Of a DNA stretch of 64,000 bases, positions 55,293 to 63,634 are shown piece after piece; position 1 is the stretch's first letter, and each line of letters begins with the position of its first letter. Source of the stretch: Streptococcus pneumoniae (GTDB lineage Bacteria > Bacillota > Bacilli > Lactobacillales > Streptococcaceae); contig JBFDTN010000001.1 in the NCBI GenBank assembly GCA_040719455.1, positions 186,001 to 250,000 of the forward strand, written 5' to 3'. The position numbers and the translations under genes are program-made. Below the pieces are notes generated by a model. That model was not told the DNA's origin. It saw only the letters and a list, made by a program, of their open reading frames with translations, and searched no databases.

Positions 55293-56129
55293 ATGAAGAG
55301 AAAAAATTCGTATTTCAAAAACTTGTGCTTTGTTATATTCATTCTGACTCCAGTTTTGGTAGCATGTGCTCCAGATACAACAAAAGAAGAAACCGCTTCA
55401 TTCACGAGTAGCGAAAGTAGCCAAACAAAACCAGTGAAAATTCCTTGGCGAATGCGAGGGACTTGGTATCCGACGGATGTTCAAGCAGATGGTAACAGAC
55501 TTGAAATTGCGAAAAATGGACAGGTCACCGTGGGTAAGCGGACATTTATGATTACTTCGTTTGAACGTTTGAGTGACCATGTTTATCGCTATACATTGTC
55601 GAACAAAGGGATGATTCTTAATGGTGAATCGCTCAGTCAGCAGGAAAAGACTTATGAATTGGGGATTTATTTGTCCAGTGATTGGAGCTACATAACTCCT
55701 TTTATGGCTCCAAAGCTCACTTGGGATAAGATTGAAGAAGTGGTCGCACAGTTTAATGAAGGCCCCTCTAGCAATTCCTATTTGAGAAGTAATCCATCTG
55801 AGAGTAAGAAGAGCAGTGATGAGGAAGATTTTTCTTCGAGTGTAAGCACGACCATTCTTCCCAAGAGAGATGAATTTGAAGAGTCAAGTACAGTTGATGA
55901 AGTTGAAGACAGTATTCCCTCTAGTCGCGAAATCACCTCACCTAAAGTATCCACTCCAGCTTGGCAAGTAAATCCTGGTCCTTATACCTATGAGGATTAT
56001 GAGTCGGATTATGCCACTCTTTACCCAGATTTATATAGGCGTCATGGATTTGATGAAGATGTTGCCCGTACGTTTATGGAAGATGAATATGGATTGAGAG
56101 ACGAAGAGATTGATAAGATATTAGAGTAA
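55293..56129 (+). CDS. Hypothetical lipoprotein
   Basis: A 278-residue lipoprotein: signal peptide NLCFVIFILTPVLVAC with the lipobox LVAC at about residue 25. A folded middle domain (IPWRMRGTWYPTDVQADGNRLEIAKNGQVTVGKRTF...) has the look of a small beta-barrel. An acidic Ser-rich linker follows, then a C-terminal helical part (YATLYPDLYRRHGFDEDVARTFMEDEYG). Function unknown. AATTTAGGAGGGTGTCAA precedes the ATG. Confidence 0.75.
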   Translation: MKRKNSYFKNLCFVIFILTPVLVACAPDTTKEETASFTSSESSQTKPVKIPWRMRGTWYPTDVQADGNRLEIAKNGQVTVGKRTFMITSFERLSDHVYRYTLSNKGMILNGESLSQQEKTYELGIYLSSDWSYITPFMAPKLTWDKIEEVVAQFNEGPSSNSYLRSNPSESKKSSDEEDFSSSVSTTILPKRDEFEESSTVDEVEDSIPSSREITSPKVSTPAWQVNPGPYTYEDYESDYATLYPDLYRRHGFDEDVARTFMEDEYGLRDEEIDKILE

Positions 56130-56226
56130 TGTTTGAGAAAGAATTTTCTGAAAATTGAAAATAATGCTTGAAAATCTGTAAAAAAGGTGTACAATAGTAA
56201 GAACAGAGTTAAAAAAGGAGAAGCAT

Positions 56227-57255
56227 ATGACCGTATCGCTTGACTGGGAAAACCTTGGATTTTCCTATATGAAATTACCCTATCGTTATGTAGCAACTTA
56301 TAGAGATGGAAAGTGGAATGAAGGTAGTCTGACAGAGGATGCGACCCTCCATATGTCCGAATCCTCACCAGCCCTTCATTACGGACAACAAGCCTTTGAG
56401 GGCTTGAAAGCCTATCGAACCAAGGACGGCTCTATCCAACTCTTTCGTCCTGATCAAAACGCTGAGCGCTTGCAGCGTACTGCTGATCGTCTCTTGATGC
56501 CACAGGTGCCAACCGAGATGTTTGTCGAGGCCTGTAAAGCTGTGGCGCGTGCCAATCACGATTACGTTCCGCCTTATGGGACTGGAGGTACTCTCTACCT
56601 TCGTCCGCTTTTGATTGGAGTTGGTGATATTATTGGGGTCAAGCCAGCAGAGGAGTATATCTTTACCGTCTTTGCCATGCCCGTTGGGAATTACTTTAAG
56701 GGAGGACTTGCGCCAACTAATTTTCTCATTCAAGACAAGTATGACCGCGCAGCACCTCATGGAACTGGGGCAGCCAAGGTCGGTGGGAATTATGCAGCGT
56801 CTCTTTTACCAGGTCAATACGCTAAAAAACAAGGCTTTTCAGATGTGATTTATCTAGATCCAGCTACTCATACCAAGATTGAAGAAGTCGGTTCTGCCAA
56901 TTTCTTTGGAATTACCAAAAATAACGAATTTGTCACCCCAATTAGTCCTTCTATTTTACCATCTATCACCAAATATTCGCTTTTATACTTGGCAGAACAC
57001 CGCTTAGGAATGAAGGCTGTGGAGCGGGAAGTCTTTGTGGATGAATTATCAGAATTTGTCGAAGCAGGAGCCTGTGGTACAGCAGCTGTCATCTCGCCAA
57101 TCGGTGGTGTTCAGCACGCTGATGATTTTCATGTATTTTACAGCGAGACAGAAGTTGGACCTGTTACACGTAAACTCTATGAGGAATTGACAGGTATTCA
57201 GTTTGGTGATATTGAAGCGCCAGAAGGCTGGATTGTAAAAGTAGATGAAAACTAG
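56227..57255 (+). CDS. ilvE: Branched-chain amino acid aminotransferase
   Basis: Transaminates Val, Leu and Ile in the last step of synthesis and the first of breakdown. The 342-residue fold-type IV PLP enzyme has HYGQQAFEGLKAYR, the catalytic Lys in GTGAAKVGGNYAAS, and IEEVGSANFFGI. AAAAAAGGAGAAGCAT precedes ATG 56227. No T-box leader is visible; the gap to the lipoprotein gene is only about 100 bases. The parC-ilvE order is shared with pneumococcus. Confidence 0.95.
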   Translation: MTVSLDWENLGFSYMKLPYRYVATYRDGKWNEGSLTEDATLHMSESSPALHYGQQAFEGLKAYRTKDGSIQLFRPDQNAERLQRTADRLLMPQVPTEMFVEACKAVARANHDYVPPYGTGGTLYLRPLLIGVGDIIGVKPAEEYIFTVFAMPVGNYFKGGLAPTNFLIQDKYDRAAPHGTGAAKVGGNYAASLLPGQYAKKQGFSDVIYLDPATHTKIEEVGSANFFGITKNNEFVTPISPSILPSITKYSLLYLAEHRLGMKAVEREVFVDELSEFVEAGACGTAAVISPIGGVQHADDFHVFYSETEVGPVTRKLYEELTGIQFGDIEAPEGWIVKVDEN

Positions 57256-57312
57256 GTCTTGTACTTGCAAGCTCTAGTTTTTTCGTGTAAAATGGAGAAA
57301 GTGAGGTTTGAT

Positions 57313-57543
57313 ATGAGTAAAAAAGATAAAAAAGTAGAAATTCAGATTGCAGACGGGAAAGTCAAGCTCGGAGCAGATATGATTGACGGCTATGTTCTTT
57401 CAATTGGCAAGAAAACGATTGGAGAAATTGCTGAATTGGACAATCAATTTGCCATTGTCAAAAACGGAGCTGTCGATAGTTTTTACCGAAAACTTGAAAA
57501 AGCTGTCGAAAATTTGATTGAAAGTTATAATTTAAGCAAATAA
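57313..57543 (+). CDS. DUF2969 family protein
   Basis: A 76-residue cytosolic protein (MSKKDKKVEIQIADGKVKLGADMIDGYVLSIGKKTIGEI...) typical of the DUF2969 family in Lactobacillales. Function unknown. Start at 57313 chosen for family length and GAGAAAGTGAGGTTTGAT upstream. A tRNA pair follows. Confidence 0.8.
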   Translation: MSKKDKKVEIQIADGKVKLGADMIDGYVLSIGKKTIGEIAELDNQFAIVKNGAVDSFYRKLEKAVENLIESYNLSK

Positions 57544-57548
57544 AAGAC

Positions 57549-57577
57549 TTGCTTTTTTTCGGAAAAGATGATATGAT
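57549..57577 (+). promoter_or_regulatory. Promoter of the tRNA-Tyr/tRNA-Gln pair
   Basis: TTGCTT and TATGAT are separated by 17 bases, about 20 bases before the tRNA-Tyr gene. Confidence 0.65.
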
Positions 57578-57595
57578 AGTCATTGTTGATTATCT

Positions 57596-57676
57596 GGAGA
57601 GATAGCGAAGAGGCTAAACGCGGCGGACTGTAAATCCGCTCCTTCGGGTTCGGGGGTTCGAATCCCTCTCTCTCCA
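57596..57676 (+). tRNA. tRNA-Tyr (GTA)
   Basis: An 81-base class II tRNA: acceptor GGAGAGA/TCTCTCC, anticodon loop CTGTAAA with GTA, long variable arm (CTCCTTCGGG), T-loop TTCGAAT. CCA is not encoded. Confidence 0.95.
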
Positions 57677-57734
57677 CTAGGATATCGAGAGTGTCAAAAA
57701 TTTAGACAGAATTGATAAGATATCCAGATAATTT

Positions 57735-57806
57735 TGGGGTATAGCCAAGCGGTAAGGCAAGGGACTTTGACTCCCTCATGCGTTGGTTCGAATCCAGCTA
57801 CCCCAG
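57735..57806 (+). tRNA. tRNA-Gln (TTG)
   Basis: A 72-base tRNA with acceptor TGGGGTA/TACCCCA, anticodon TTG in the loop CTTTGAC, and T-loop TTCGAAT. CCA is not encoded. Confidence 0.95.
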
Positions 57807-57924
57807 TTCTTAGGTAAAGTATCACATAAAGGGTAAAATATCTGATGATATTTTATTTTTATAGATACAAACGGTAAAGATAGACATGTCATTGCGGGTG
57901 CTTAGGAAAAATATTATAAGTATG

Positions 57925-57942
57925 TCAAGCGAGAACGCTTGA
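57925..57942 (+). promoter_or_regulatory. Stem-loop just upstream of the rpsA ribosome-binding site
   Basis: TCAAGCG pairs with CGCTTGA around AGAA, ending seven bases before GGAGG. It may be a translational control structure, such as S1 self-regulation. Confidence 0.5.
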
Positions 57943-57961
57943 TTGTTGGAGGATTTTTTAG

Positions 57962-59167
57962 ATGAATGAATTTGAAGATTTGCTAAACAGTGTTAGCCAA
58001 GTTGAGCCAGGTGACGTCGTTACTGCTGAAGTATTGACTGTTGATGCTAGCCAAGCTAACGTTGCAATCTCAGGAACTGGTGTTGAAGGTGTTTTGACAC
58101 TTCGTGAATTGACAAACGATCGTGATGCAGACATCAATGAACTTGTTAAACCAGGTGAAACACTTGAGTTGCTTGTTCTTCGCCAGGTAGTAGGAAAAGA
58201 TACTGATACAGTAACTTACCTAGTATCTAAAAAACGCTTAGAAGCTCGCAAAGCATGGGACAAATTAGTCGGTCGTGAAGAAGAAGTTGTTACTGTAAAA
58301 GGAACTCGTGCTGTAAAAGGTGGACTTTCAGTTGAGTTTGAAGGACTTCGTGGATTTATTCCAGCTTCAATGCTTGATACTCGTTTCGTTCGTAACACTG
58401 AGCGTTTTGTAGGTCAAGAATTTGCTGCGAAAATTAAAGAAGTAGATCCAAAAGAAGGACGCTTTATCTTGTCTCGCCGTGAAGTAGTAGAAGCTGAAAC
58501 TGCAGCTGCTCGTGCAGAAGTATTCGGTAAATTGGCTGTTGGTGATGTTGTAACTGGTAAAGTTGCTCGTATCACAAGCTTTGGTGCTTTCATCGACCTT
58601 GGTGGTGTAGACGGATTGGTTCACTTGACAGAATTGTCACATGAGCGTAACGTATCACCAAAATCAGTTGTATCAGTTGGCGAAGAGATTGAAGTAAAAG
58701 TACTTGACTTGAACGAAGAAGAAGGTCGTGTATCTCTATCTCTTAAAGCAACAACACCTGGACCATGGGATGGTGTAGAGCAAAAATTAGCAGCTGGTGA
58801 TGTTATTGAAGGAACTGTAAAACGTTTGACAGACTTTGGTGCGTTTGTAGAAGTGTTGCCAGGAATTGATGGATTGGTTCACATTTCACAAATTTCACAC
58901 AAACGTGTTGAAAATCCAAAAGATGCTCTTAAGGTTGGTCAAGAAGTAACTGTTAAAGTTCTTGAAGTGAATGCTGATGCAGAACGTGTATCTCTTTCTA
59001 TTAAAGCATTAGAAGAGCGTCCAGCACAAGCTGAAGGCGAAGAAAAAGCTGAAAAACGTCAATCACGTCCACGTCGTCCAAAACGTCAAGAAAAACGTGA
59101 CTTTGAACTTCCAGAAACACAAACTGGATTCTCAATGGCTGACCTTTTCGGTGATATCGAATTGTAA
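57962..59167 (+). CDS. rpsA: 30S ribosomal protein S1 homologue
   Basis: A 401-residue RNA-binding protein with four S1 domains: [73 protein letters not shown] and [30 protein letters not shown] basic tail ([16 protein letters not shown]) follows. Gram-positive S1 proteins have fewer repeats than the six of E. coli. TTGGAGGATTTTTTAG precedes the ATG. Strong codon bias indicates high expression. Confidence 0.95.
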   Translation: MNEFEDLLNSVSQVEPGDVVTAEVLTVDASQANVAISGTGVEGVLTLRELTNDRDADINELVKPGETLELLVLRQVVGKDTDTVTYLVSKKRLEARKAWDKLVGREEEVVTVKGTRAVKGGLSVEFEGLRGFIPASMLDTRFVRNTERFVGQEFAAKIKEVDPKEGRFILSRREVVEAETAAARAEVFGKLAVGDVVTGKVARITSFGAFIDLGGVDGLVHLTELSHERNVSPKSVVSVGEEIEVKVLDLNEEEGRVSLSLKATTPGPWDGVEQKLAAGDVIEGTVKRLTDFGAFVEVLPGIDGLVHISQISHKRVENPKDALKVGQEVTVKVLEVNADAERVSLSIKALEERPAQAEGEEKAEKRQSRPRRPKRQEKRDFELPETQTGFSMADLFGDIEL

Positions 59168-59172
59168 TCTAT

Positions 59173-59202
59173 AAAAGACTGAGAATATATCTCAGTCTTT
59201 TT
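59173..59202 (+). terminator. Terminator after rpsA
   Basis: AAAGACTGAGA pairs with TCTCAGTCTTT around ATATA, with a T-run. Confidence 0.9.
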
Positions 59203-59278
59203 GCTTTCTAAGGGAAGTGATAGATAATGAAACTTAAATCATGTAAACGAAGAATTTTGTGATAAAGTACGTTTTGGA

Positions 59279-59308
59279 CTTGTTATTTTTTTGGAAATTC
59301 GGTATAAT
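59279..59308 (+). promoter_or_regulatory. Promoter of tRNA-Arg
   Basis: TTGTTA and TATAAT with 17-base spacing, the -10 about 10 bases before the tRNA. Confidence 0.65.
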
Positions 59309-59318
59309 AATGGAGTTG

Positions 59319-59390
59319 CCACCCTTAGTGTAATGGATATCACGTAAGATTCCGGTTCTTGAGATGGGGGTTCGATTCCCTCAGGGTGGA
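59319..59390 (+). tRNA. tRNA-Arg (CCG)
   Basis: A 72-base tRNA with acceptor CCACCCT/AGGGTGG, anticodon loop TTCCGGT (CCG, reading CGG) and T-loop TTCGATT. CCA is not encoded. A terminator-like hairpin (GCCCCTTG/CAAGAGGC) follows. Confidence 0.9.
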
Positions 59391-59476
59391 TAATATCCAT
59401 TCTTAGCCCCTTGATAAGCAAGAGGCTTTATTGTTGTCTTACAAGGGAAGAACTATTTGATTAAAAAGGAGAGATG

Positions 59477-60502
59477 ATGATTCATTTTGAAAATGACTAT
59501 AATCGTGGTGTTCATGAGGCTTTGTTACATGCTTTAGTAGCTACAAATGAAGAAGGATTAGCAGGTTATGGCTTAGATACATATAGTGAACGAGCAAAAG
59601 AAAAGATTCGCAAGGCTTGTCAAATGCCTGATGCGGAAGTATTCTTCTTAACAGGTGGAACACAGACCAATCAAATCATTATCAATAGTCTCTTGCAGTC
59701 GTATGAAGGCGTGCTAGCAGCAGATACTGGCCATATCAGTGTTCATGAAGCTGGAGCGATTGAGTTTACGGGTCATAAAGTGTTGACATTGCCTCACAAG
59801 GATGGGAAAATTTCTGCTCAGCAGGTGAAAGAGTATTTACAAGCTTTTTATGCGGATAGCAATCATAGCCACATGGTTTATCCAGGGATGGTCTATCTTT
59901 CTTTTCCAACGGAGTATGGGACTTTGTACAGCAAGCTGGAGTTAGAAGAGATGGCAGCTGTTTGCCAGGAGTATCACATTCCCTTATTTGTGGATGGAGC
60001 GCGTTTGGGATATGCTTTAGCAAGTCCTGCTTGCGATTTGACTTTAGCAGACTTAGCAAATTTAGTGGATGTCTTTTATATTGGTGGAACAAAGATGGGA
60101 GCTTTGTGTGGCGAAGCGGTTGTCTTTTCGAAAGATACATATCCTAAGCATTTTCCAACAATTGTTAAACAGCATGGAGCTTTACTTGCCAAAGGGAGAT
60201 TGTTAGGTGTTCAATTTGATTGCTTCTTCACAGATGATTTGTATGTAAAGATTGGGCGAGGAGCGATTGAGCAGGCGGAGCGATTAAAGGAGATACTAAA
60301 CGAAAAAGGGTATCGATTCTTTTTAGAGTCTCCGACCAATCAGCAGTTCATCATTTTGGAAAATGATCAATATGAACGATTGTCTAAAGAAGTGGCTATG
60401 GGATTTTGGGAAGCTTATGATGATAATCATACGGTGGTTCGATTAGCCACCAGCTGGTCCACGACAGACGGAGATTTAGACGCTTTACAAGCGTTATTAT
60501 AG
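59477..60502 (+). CDS. ltaE: Low-specificity L-threonine aldolase
   Basis: A PLP-dependent beta-eliminating lyase that splits L-threonine to glycine and acetaldehyde. The 341-residue protein has FFLTGGTQTNQIII, FVDGARLGYAL and GGTKMGALCGEAVV with the Schiff-base Lys. ATG 59477 (MIHFENDYNRG) is better spaced from AAAAGGAGAG than ATG 59474. It lies just upstream of a truncated NUDIX gene. Confidence 0.9.
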   Translation: MIHFENDYNRGVHEALLHALVATNEEGLAGYGLDTYSERAKEKIRKACQMPDAEVFFLTGGTQTNQIIINSLLQSYEGVLAADTGHISVHEAGAIEFTGHKVLTLPHKDGKISAQQVKEYLQAFYADSNHSHMVYPGMVYLSFPTEYGTLYSKLELEEMAAVCQEYHIPLFVDGARLGYALASPACDLTLADLANLVDVFYIGGTKMGALCGEAVVFSKDTYPKHFPTIVKQHGALLAKGRLLGVQFDCFFTDDLYVKIGRGAIEQAERLKEILNEKGYRFFLESPTNQQFIILENDQYERLSKEVAMGFWEAYDDNHTVVRLATSWSTTDGDLDALQALL

Positions 60503-60510
60503 GATGAAAA

Positions 60511-60690
60511 ATGAGTGTTCAGTTGATTGCCCATGCTTTGGTGAAGCATGAGGGGCGCTATTTAGTGATCAAACGTTCGATGATTAAGCGAGGCAAGCCC
60601 AATGCTTATGTGGGATATTACGATATTCCTGGAGGGGATTATGTCATAATAATGATAGGTGCTATAAACGCTGTTAAATCAAGGATTTGA
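60511..60690 (+). pseudogene. NUDIX (MutT-like) gene truncated by a mobile element
   Basis: The first 42 codons are a NUDIX N-terminus (MSVQLIAHALVKHEGRYLVI...VGYYDIPGG). The sequence then changes to DYVIIMIGAINAVKSRI and a stop, which matches no NUDIX protein and lacks the REUXEE box. The switch at about 60637-60655 coincides with the start of the integrative element. ATG 60511 follows TATAGGATGAAAA. Confidence 0.8.
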
Positions 60691-60744
60691 GCGTTCTACA
60701 AATAATCTGAAAGGAGCCGTTTGTTTTAATTTAATAGTGTAAGA

Positions 60745-60775
60745 AGAGAACAGTATAGGATTGTTCTCTTTTTTA
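60745..60775 (+). terminator. Hairpin between the NUDIX remnant and the element's first gene
   Basis: AGAGAACA pairs with TGTTCTCT around GTATAGGAT, followed by T5. It insulates the element from the chromosome. Confidence 0.8.
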
Positions 60776-60801
60776 TTTTAGTAAAAAGAAATGGAGAAAA
60801 T

Positions 60802-60975
60802 ATGCAAACAGAAGAACAGGCCAGCCGTCACACGATGATGGCTTTTTTAGTTGCTAATATGCAGCTAGACATCATAGAAGCTAGTGAAATTGTAGCTGAA
60901 CTTGAAGAAGCGAAGTTAATTCAGGTCTATGAAAATGGAGATGTAGCTATGAAGGAATTGGAGGGAGACGTATGA
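60802..60975 (+). CDS. Small helical protein of the integrative element
   Basis: A 57-residue helical protein (MQTEEQASRHTMMAFLVANMQLDIIEASEIVAELEEAK...) with no recognised domain. AAATGGAGAAAAT precedes the ATG at 60802. It overlaps the initiator gene by four bases (ATGA), so it belongs to the same transcript. Confidence 0.65.
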   Translation: MQTEEQASRHTMMAFLVANMQLDIIEASEIVAELEEAKLIQVYENGDVAMKELEGDV

Positions 60976-61769
60976 AACGAATATCCGCAAATCAATACCA
61001 GACATCAGAGCGGTATTACAAATTGCCAAAACTCTTGTTTGAAAGTGAGCGATACAAGGACATGAAGTTAGAGGTCAAGGTTGCTTACGCAGTTCTAAAA
61101 GACCGCTTGGAGTTATCCTTGACCAAAGGGTGGATTGATGAAGACGGATCCATCTATTTGATTTATTCCAATTCTAAACTAATGGCACTTTTGGGCTGCT
61201 CAAAGTCTAAGCTCCTGTCTATCAAGAAAGCCTTGAGACAATATGGTTTGATTGAGGAAGTCCAACAGTCTTCTAGTGAAAAAGGACGACTGGCAAATAA
61301 GATTTACTTAGGGGAGTTGGAACAGGATACGAGGCCAGTCTTAGATTCAGACGGGGCTAGTGTTAAAAAAACACGAGGGGAGTCTCAAAATCAGCCGGGG
61401 CCAGTCTTAAATTCAGCCCCTAGTGAGACTGAAAGTAGTGAGACTAATACTAGTGAAACTAAAGATAGTGATTTTTTTGGAGAGGATGAGGAGGAAAACA
61501 GCTTTCAATCCTTGAGAAGAAAGGTCGAAAAAACAAGCCAGTATGACAAGGACTATATTTGGGGCTTGGTTCATGAACAGCTAAGGGCAGAAGGTTACAG
61601 GCAAGGAGCTGCCGATATGGCCATGTTGAGGCATTTTGAGAAGAGGTATCAGTTGGCGCTTGATAATATGCGGTTTGCTCGGAATGCTGAAACGATTGCG
61701 GAGTATGTCTTTAATGGCATACTGGCTGAAACCAATAGAGAACTGAGAAAGGAAGGAAAAGATGCTTGA
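60972..61769 (+). CDS. repA: RepA N-terminal domain replication initiator
   Basis: A 265-residue protein with a RepA_N domain at the N-terminus (RYYKLPKLLFESERYKDMKLEVKVAYAVLKDRL, GSIYLIYSNSKLMALLGCSKSKLLSIKKALRQYGLIE), a winged-helix DNA-binding fold. A Ser/Thr/Glu-rich linker leads to a C-terminal helical domain. In ICEs of this type it is thought to allow transient rolling-circle or theta replication of the excised form. Overlaps its neighbours by four and eight bases. Confidence 0.85.
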   Translation: MKRISANQYQTSERYYKLPKLLFESERYKDMKLEVKVAYAVLKDRLELSLTKGWIDEDGSIYLIYSNSKLMALLGCSKSKLLSIKKALRQYGLIEEVQQSSSEKGRLANKIYLGELEQDTRPVLDSDGASVKKTRGESQNQPGPVLNSAPSETESSETNTSETKDSDFFGEDEEENSFQSLRRKVEKTSQYDKDYIWGLVHEQLRAEGYRQGAADMAMLRHFEKRYQLALDNMRFARNAETIAEYVFNGILAETNRELRKEGKDA

Positions 61770-61869
61770 TGGGATCTTGTTCGTGATTGTGACCATTTCA
61801 CTCGTTTATACCGTTTTTGAAATCATTCGTTTGGAATGTGAACGTACTTTTTTTGAAGAGGAGGAGTGA
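61762..61869 (+). CDS. 35-residue membrane peptide
   Basis: MLDGILFVIVTISLVYTVFEIIRL followed by an acidic end: one membrane helix. It overlaps repA (ATG inside its last codons) and the methyltransferase start (ATGA). Function unknown. Confidence 0.6.
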   Translation: MLDGILFVIVTISLVYTVFEIIRLECERTFFEEEE

Positions 61870-63221
61870 TGAAGTTTTTAGACTTATTTTCTGGCATTGG
61901 TGGCTTTCGGCTCGGAATGGAACTGGAAGGTCACAAGTGTATCGGATTTTGTGAGGTAGATAAGTTCGCAATGCGGTCTTATCAAGCCATGTATGACACG
62001 AAAGGAGAAATAGAATTTCATGATATTAGACAGGTCACAGACCAAGAATTTAGACAACTTAGAGGACAAGTGGACGTCATCTGTGGGGGATTCCCTTGTC
62101 AGGCATTTTCACTCGCAGGACGACGATTGGGATTTGAAGATACTAGAGGAACTTTGTTCTTTGAGATTGCTCGAGCGACCAAACAAATCCAACCACGTTT
62201 TCTTTTTCTTGAAAACGTCAAAGGCTTACTCAATCACGACGAGGGGAGAACGTTTCGAACAATCGTCAGCACGCTTGATGAGCTGGGGTATGATGTTGAG
62301 TGGCAAGTCCTTAACAGTAAAGATTTCGGCGTTCCCCAAAACAGAGAAAGGGTCTTTATTATCGGACATTCTCGAGCCTACCGTCCCCGATTCCTATTTC
62401 CTCTCAGAGGAGAAGGTAGCCCAACTCATCTTGAACGACTAGGAAATATCAACCCGTCCCAAAAGGGGTTAAGTGGGGAAGTTTATTTGTCAGAAGGATT
62501 AGCTCCTACTCTGGTTCGAGGGAAAGGCGAGGGCCAAAAAATCGCCATACCCGTCCTCACTCCTGATAGAGTAGCCAAACGCCAGAATGGGCGACGATTT
62601 AAGGATAATGAAGAGGAGATGTTTACGTTAACGAGCCAAGACAGGCATGGGGTCATGGTCGCAGGCACTCTCCCCACATCTTTTGTGCAGACAGGTCGGG
62701 TCTATGACATTTCAGGGATTTCTCCAACCCTTACCACCATGCAAGGTGGCGATAAAGTTCCTAAAATTCTCTTGCGAGAAGAAGAACCTCATTTGAAAAT
62801 CAAGGAAGCCACAAAGTTGGGGTACGCTAAGGCTAGACTTGGAGATTCAATCAACTTAGCTTATCCAGAGTCAACCAAACGAAGAGGACGAGTTGGAAAA
62901 GGTATCGCAAATACCCTAACGACTTCAAGCAATATGGGGGTAGTCGTGGCGGCTCTCGAATACCGTAAGGACCGTTGGCATGAAGTGACTGGTATCGTCA
63001 TCGATGACAAACTCTATCGCTTGCGCATCAGACGATTAACCCCAAAAGAATGTTTTAGGTTACAAGGCTTTCCCGATTGGGCCTATGAAAAAGCAGAAAG
63101 TGTCTCTAGTAAGAGCCAATTGTACAAGCAGGCTGGAAATAGCGTGACGGTCCCCGTCATTCGAGCCCTTGCCAAAGAATTTAGAAAGATAGAGGAAGCA
63201 GAACATGCAATTATTACATAA
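61869..63221 (+). CDS. C5 cytosine DNA methyltransferase
   Basis: A 450-residue enzyme that methylates cytosine at C5. Motif I is FLDLFSGIGGFRLGME, motif IV GGFPCQAFSLAGRR with the catalytic Cys, motif VI FLENVKGL, motif VIII GVPQNRERVFIIG, and motif X QAGNSVTVPVI. The recognition domain lies between VIII and IX. The target site is unknown. No restriction enzyme gene is beside it, so it probably shields the element from host restriction during transfer. ATG 61869 is chosen (ATGA overlap). Confidence 0.92.
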   Translation: MKFLDLFSGIGGFRLGMELEGHKCIGFCEVDKFAMRSYQAMYDTKGEIEFHDIRQVTDQEFRQLRGQVDVICGGFPCQAFSLAGRRLGFEDTRGTLFFEIARATKQIQPRFLFLENVKGLLNHDEGRTFRTIVSTLDELGYDVEWQVLNSKDFGVPQNRERVFIIGHSRAYRPRFLFPLRGEGSPTHLERLGNINPSQKGLSGEVYLSEGLAPTLVRGKGEGQKIAIPVLTPDRVAKRQNGRRFKDNEEEMFTLTSQDRHGVMVAGTLPTSFVQTGRVYDISGISPTLTTMQGGDKVPKILLREEEPHLKIKEATKLGYAKARLGDSINLAYPESTKRRGRVGKGIANTLTTSSNMGVVVAALEYRKDRWHEVTGIVIDDKLYRLRIRRLTPKECFRLQGFPDWAYEKAESVSSKSQLYKQAGNSVTVPVIRALAKEFRKIEEAEHAIIT

Positions 63222-63624
63222 ACAAAGTATTTTAGGATTAGAAGAATTGGATGAAGCCATTCATCATGCGGAAATGGATCAGCTCATGTTGGAGATTCTA
63301 GACTTGCCCAACTATGACTGCGACATCTTTGTGACAGTGGAAGAGGGAAGCCAGAAGGAGCCGATGGCTTATGAATCCAACTTACATCGGATTTTTGAAA
63401 TCGTGGAGGCAGAAGATATCAAAAATGGTGTGGATGCCCTATTAACCTCCGACAATCATCTAGCCTTTCGGGCTTATGGGCAACACTATACTGCCCAAGA
63501 AAAAGAAGGCAACCTCACAACCTTGATTACTGTCAAGTGTTATGGTGAGGGCATGACGCCGATTGATATGAGTAAGGTGCTGACGGCTTCTAAAAAAGCA
63601 GTAGACAATTCACTTTCCTTGTAA
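63205..63624 (+). CDS. Hypothetical protein of the integrative element
   Basis: A 139-residue acidic cytosolic protein (MQLLHKQSILGLEELDEAIHHAEMDQLMLEILDL...). I recognise no domain. It overlaps the methyltransferase end by 17 bases and precedes the Spx/ArsC-like gene by ten. Confidence 0.6.
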   Translation: MQLLHKQSILGLEELDEAIHHAEMDQLMLEILDLPNYDCDIFVTVEEGSQKEPMAYESNLHRIFEIVEAEDIKNGVDALLTSDNHLAFRAYGQHYTAQEKEGNLTTLITVKCYGEGMTPIDMSKVLTASKKAVDNSLSL

Positions 63625-63634
63625 GGAGTTGCCT

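Noticed and set aside
56130-56226. T-box leader for ilvE
   Set aside because: The gap is under 100 bases and no T-box sequence or specifier stem is visible.
59319-59390. tRNA-Arg as the attachment site of the integrative element
   Set aside because: The tRNA is intact and followed by the complete ltaE gene; the break in gene content is in the NUDIX gene 1.2 kb further on.
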